A model generated the notes under the pieces. That model was not told the origin of the DNA. It searched no databases and saw only the letters and a program-made list of their open reading frames with translations. From a virus, in IMG/VR virus record IMGVR_UViG_3300046796_000361, positions 1 through 49,087 of that record: a stretch of DNA of 49,087 nt. One strand, given 5' to 3'. Of this stretch, positions 48,749-49,087 are shown piece by piece. A program made the position numbers and the translations under genes. The stretch's first letter is position 1; each line of letters starts with the position of its first letter.

Positions 48749-48773
48749 GGATATTTTGGGGATTTGAAAGGTC

Positions 48774-48962
48774 ATGAAAACCCTAGAGGAGCTTGAGCGC
48801 ATCAAACAAGCCGGTCCTGATCTGCTCGATGCATTGGAGGCGATCGTTGAGGGCTTTCGCGGTGCGCATCCAGACCCGGGTCATACTTGGACACCAATGA
48901 CCAAATACGAAGCCCGCGAGATCGCACGCGCCGCTATCGAGAAGGTCAGCAAGTCGTGGTGA
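48774..48962 (+). CDS. Small hypothetical protein (62 aa)
   Basis: ATG at 48774 directly follows the last, degenerate linker, whose GAAAGG serves as ribosome-binding site. The product MKTLEELERIKQAGPDLLDA and GHTWTPMTKYEAREIARAAI resembles small helical phage proteins with no known function. It is the last complete gene before the terminal repeat, and its stop overlaps the first base of the following short ORF. Confidence 0.65.
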   Translation: MKTLEELERIKQAGPDLLDALEAIVEGFRGAHPDPGHTWTPMTKYEAREIARAAIEKVSKSW

Positions 48963-49018
48963 GCGGAACTGGAATTGACGGTTTCATTCTCGACATGATC
49001 GCCCGGAACGGTGACTAG
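48959..49018 (+). CDS. Possible tiny ORF across the repeat (19 aa)
   Basis: GTG at 48959 overlaps the preceding stop as GTGA and reads 19 codons to TAG (VSGTGIDGFILDMIARNGD). It would exist only in the circular arrangement. In the left copy the same frame is preceded by different codons. Weak support. Confidence 0.3.
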   Translation: MSGTGIDGFILDMIARNGD

Positions 49019-49087
49019 CTCTATGAACCGGCAATTGCTCGACGCGGTGCTCGAATGGCGCGACGCGCGCGCGGCGTTCCTGGCGTG
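48961..49087. repeat. 127-bp exact direct terminal repeat, right copy
   Basis: Identical to 65-191. It contains the first 77 bases of the small gene at 115-297 (49011-49087, truncated by the window end). Confidence 0.9.

Noticed and set aside
47426-48796. Long open frames through pentamer arrays on both strands (for example proteins rich in ARRG/AWRG or APRRAxP)
   Set aside because: Five-base units make all three frames open without coding meaning. Real genes start after each array at a ribosome-binding site.

Overview
The window looks like an almost complete genome of a temperate, long-tailed (siphovirus-type) phage of an alphaproteobacterium, probably a Rhizobiales/Bradyrhizobium-like host. 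The host guess rests on high G+C, a GapR/DUF2312-like gene, a tRNA-Pro-like attachment core with C1-G72/A73 logic, and a VPLPA-type PEP-CTERM cargo protein. An exact 127-base direct repeat (65-191 and 48961-49087) joins the two ends, so the molecule is circular, circularly permuted or assembled as a circle of about 48.9 kb. The first 64 bases do not match the sequence before the right-hand copy, so the closure is not clean.

Layout. Two divergent transcription blocks start from a switch at about 41.17-41.64 kb. The switch holds two HTH genes and four perfect TTCAC-N5-GTGAA operators. Two operators sit inside the -35/-10 spacers of outward-facing promoters. The plus block runs from 41.67 kb to the right end and, through the circle junction, into the left end. 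It encodes small proteins, a PEP-CTERM cargo protein with its own terminator-like hairpin, a YqaJ exonuclease with a probable annealing protein, a DnaA-domain-IV protein, a ParB-like protein, then small ORFs, excisionase, integrase and attP. The minus block runs from 41.17 kb down to 3.47 kb. It first encodes DNA metabolism and regulation: HTH, GapR-like, RuvC-like resolvase, ParB-like, SNF2-type helicase, DNA methyltransferase, DUF7768-like, DUF559-like and a replisome-organiser-like protein. Packaging and head genes follow (TerS, TerL, HNH, a fused protease/capsid, portal), then connector and tail genes with a glycosyltransferase/methyltransferase insert, tape measure, tail tip and fibres, a holin-like protein and a double-psi-barrel/amidase endolysin.

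The most unusual feature is a family of pentanucleotide arrays of the form GGCNN (occasionally GGTNN). About 154 units lie in the plus early block (41.83-48.75 kb) and an imperfect array lies at 12.56-12.64 kb. The G-rich strand is always the plus strand, whatever the direction of nearby genes. Arrays fill the gaps between early genes and often end GGCAG-GGATA. In the longest one (48319-48748) five blocks of 11-16 pentamers are separated by four identical 25-base linkers carrying a DnaA-box-like TGTGGATTT. A phage DnaA-domain-IV protein is encoded among the arrays, so an iteron-like replication origin is the leading hypothesis. Recombination hot spots, G-quadruplexes and Rho sites are alternatives. 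I do not recognise this array type from any described system.

Genes on the minus strand mostly overlap by 1-8 bases (ATGA, GTGA, TTGA), as expected of one long operon. Gene functions are judged from motifs and context only; no database was searched.
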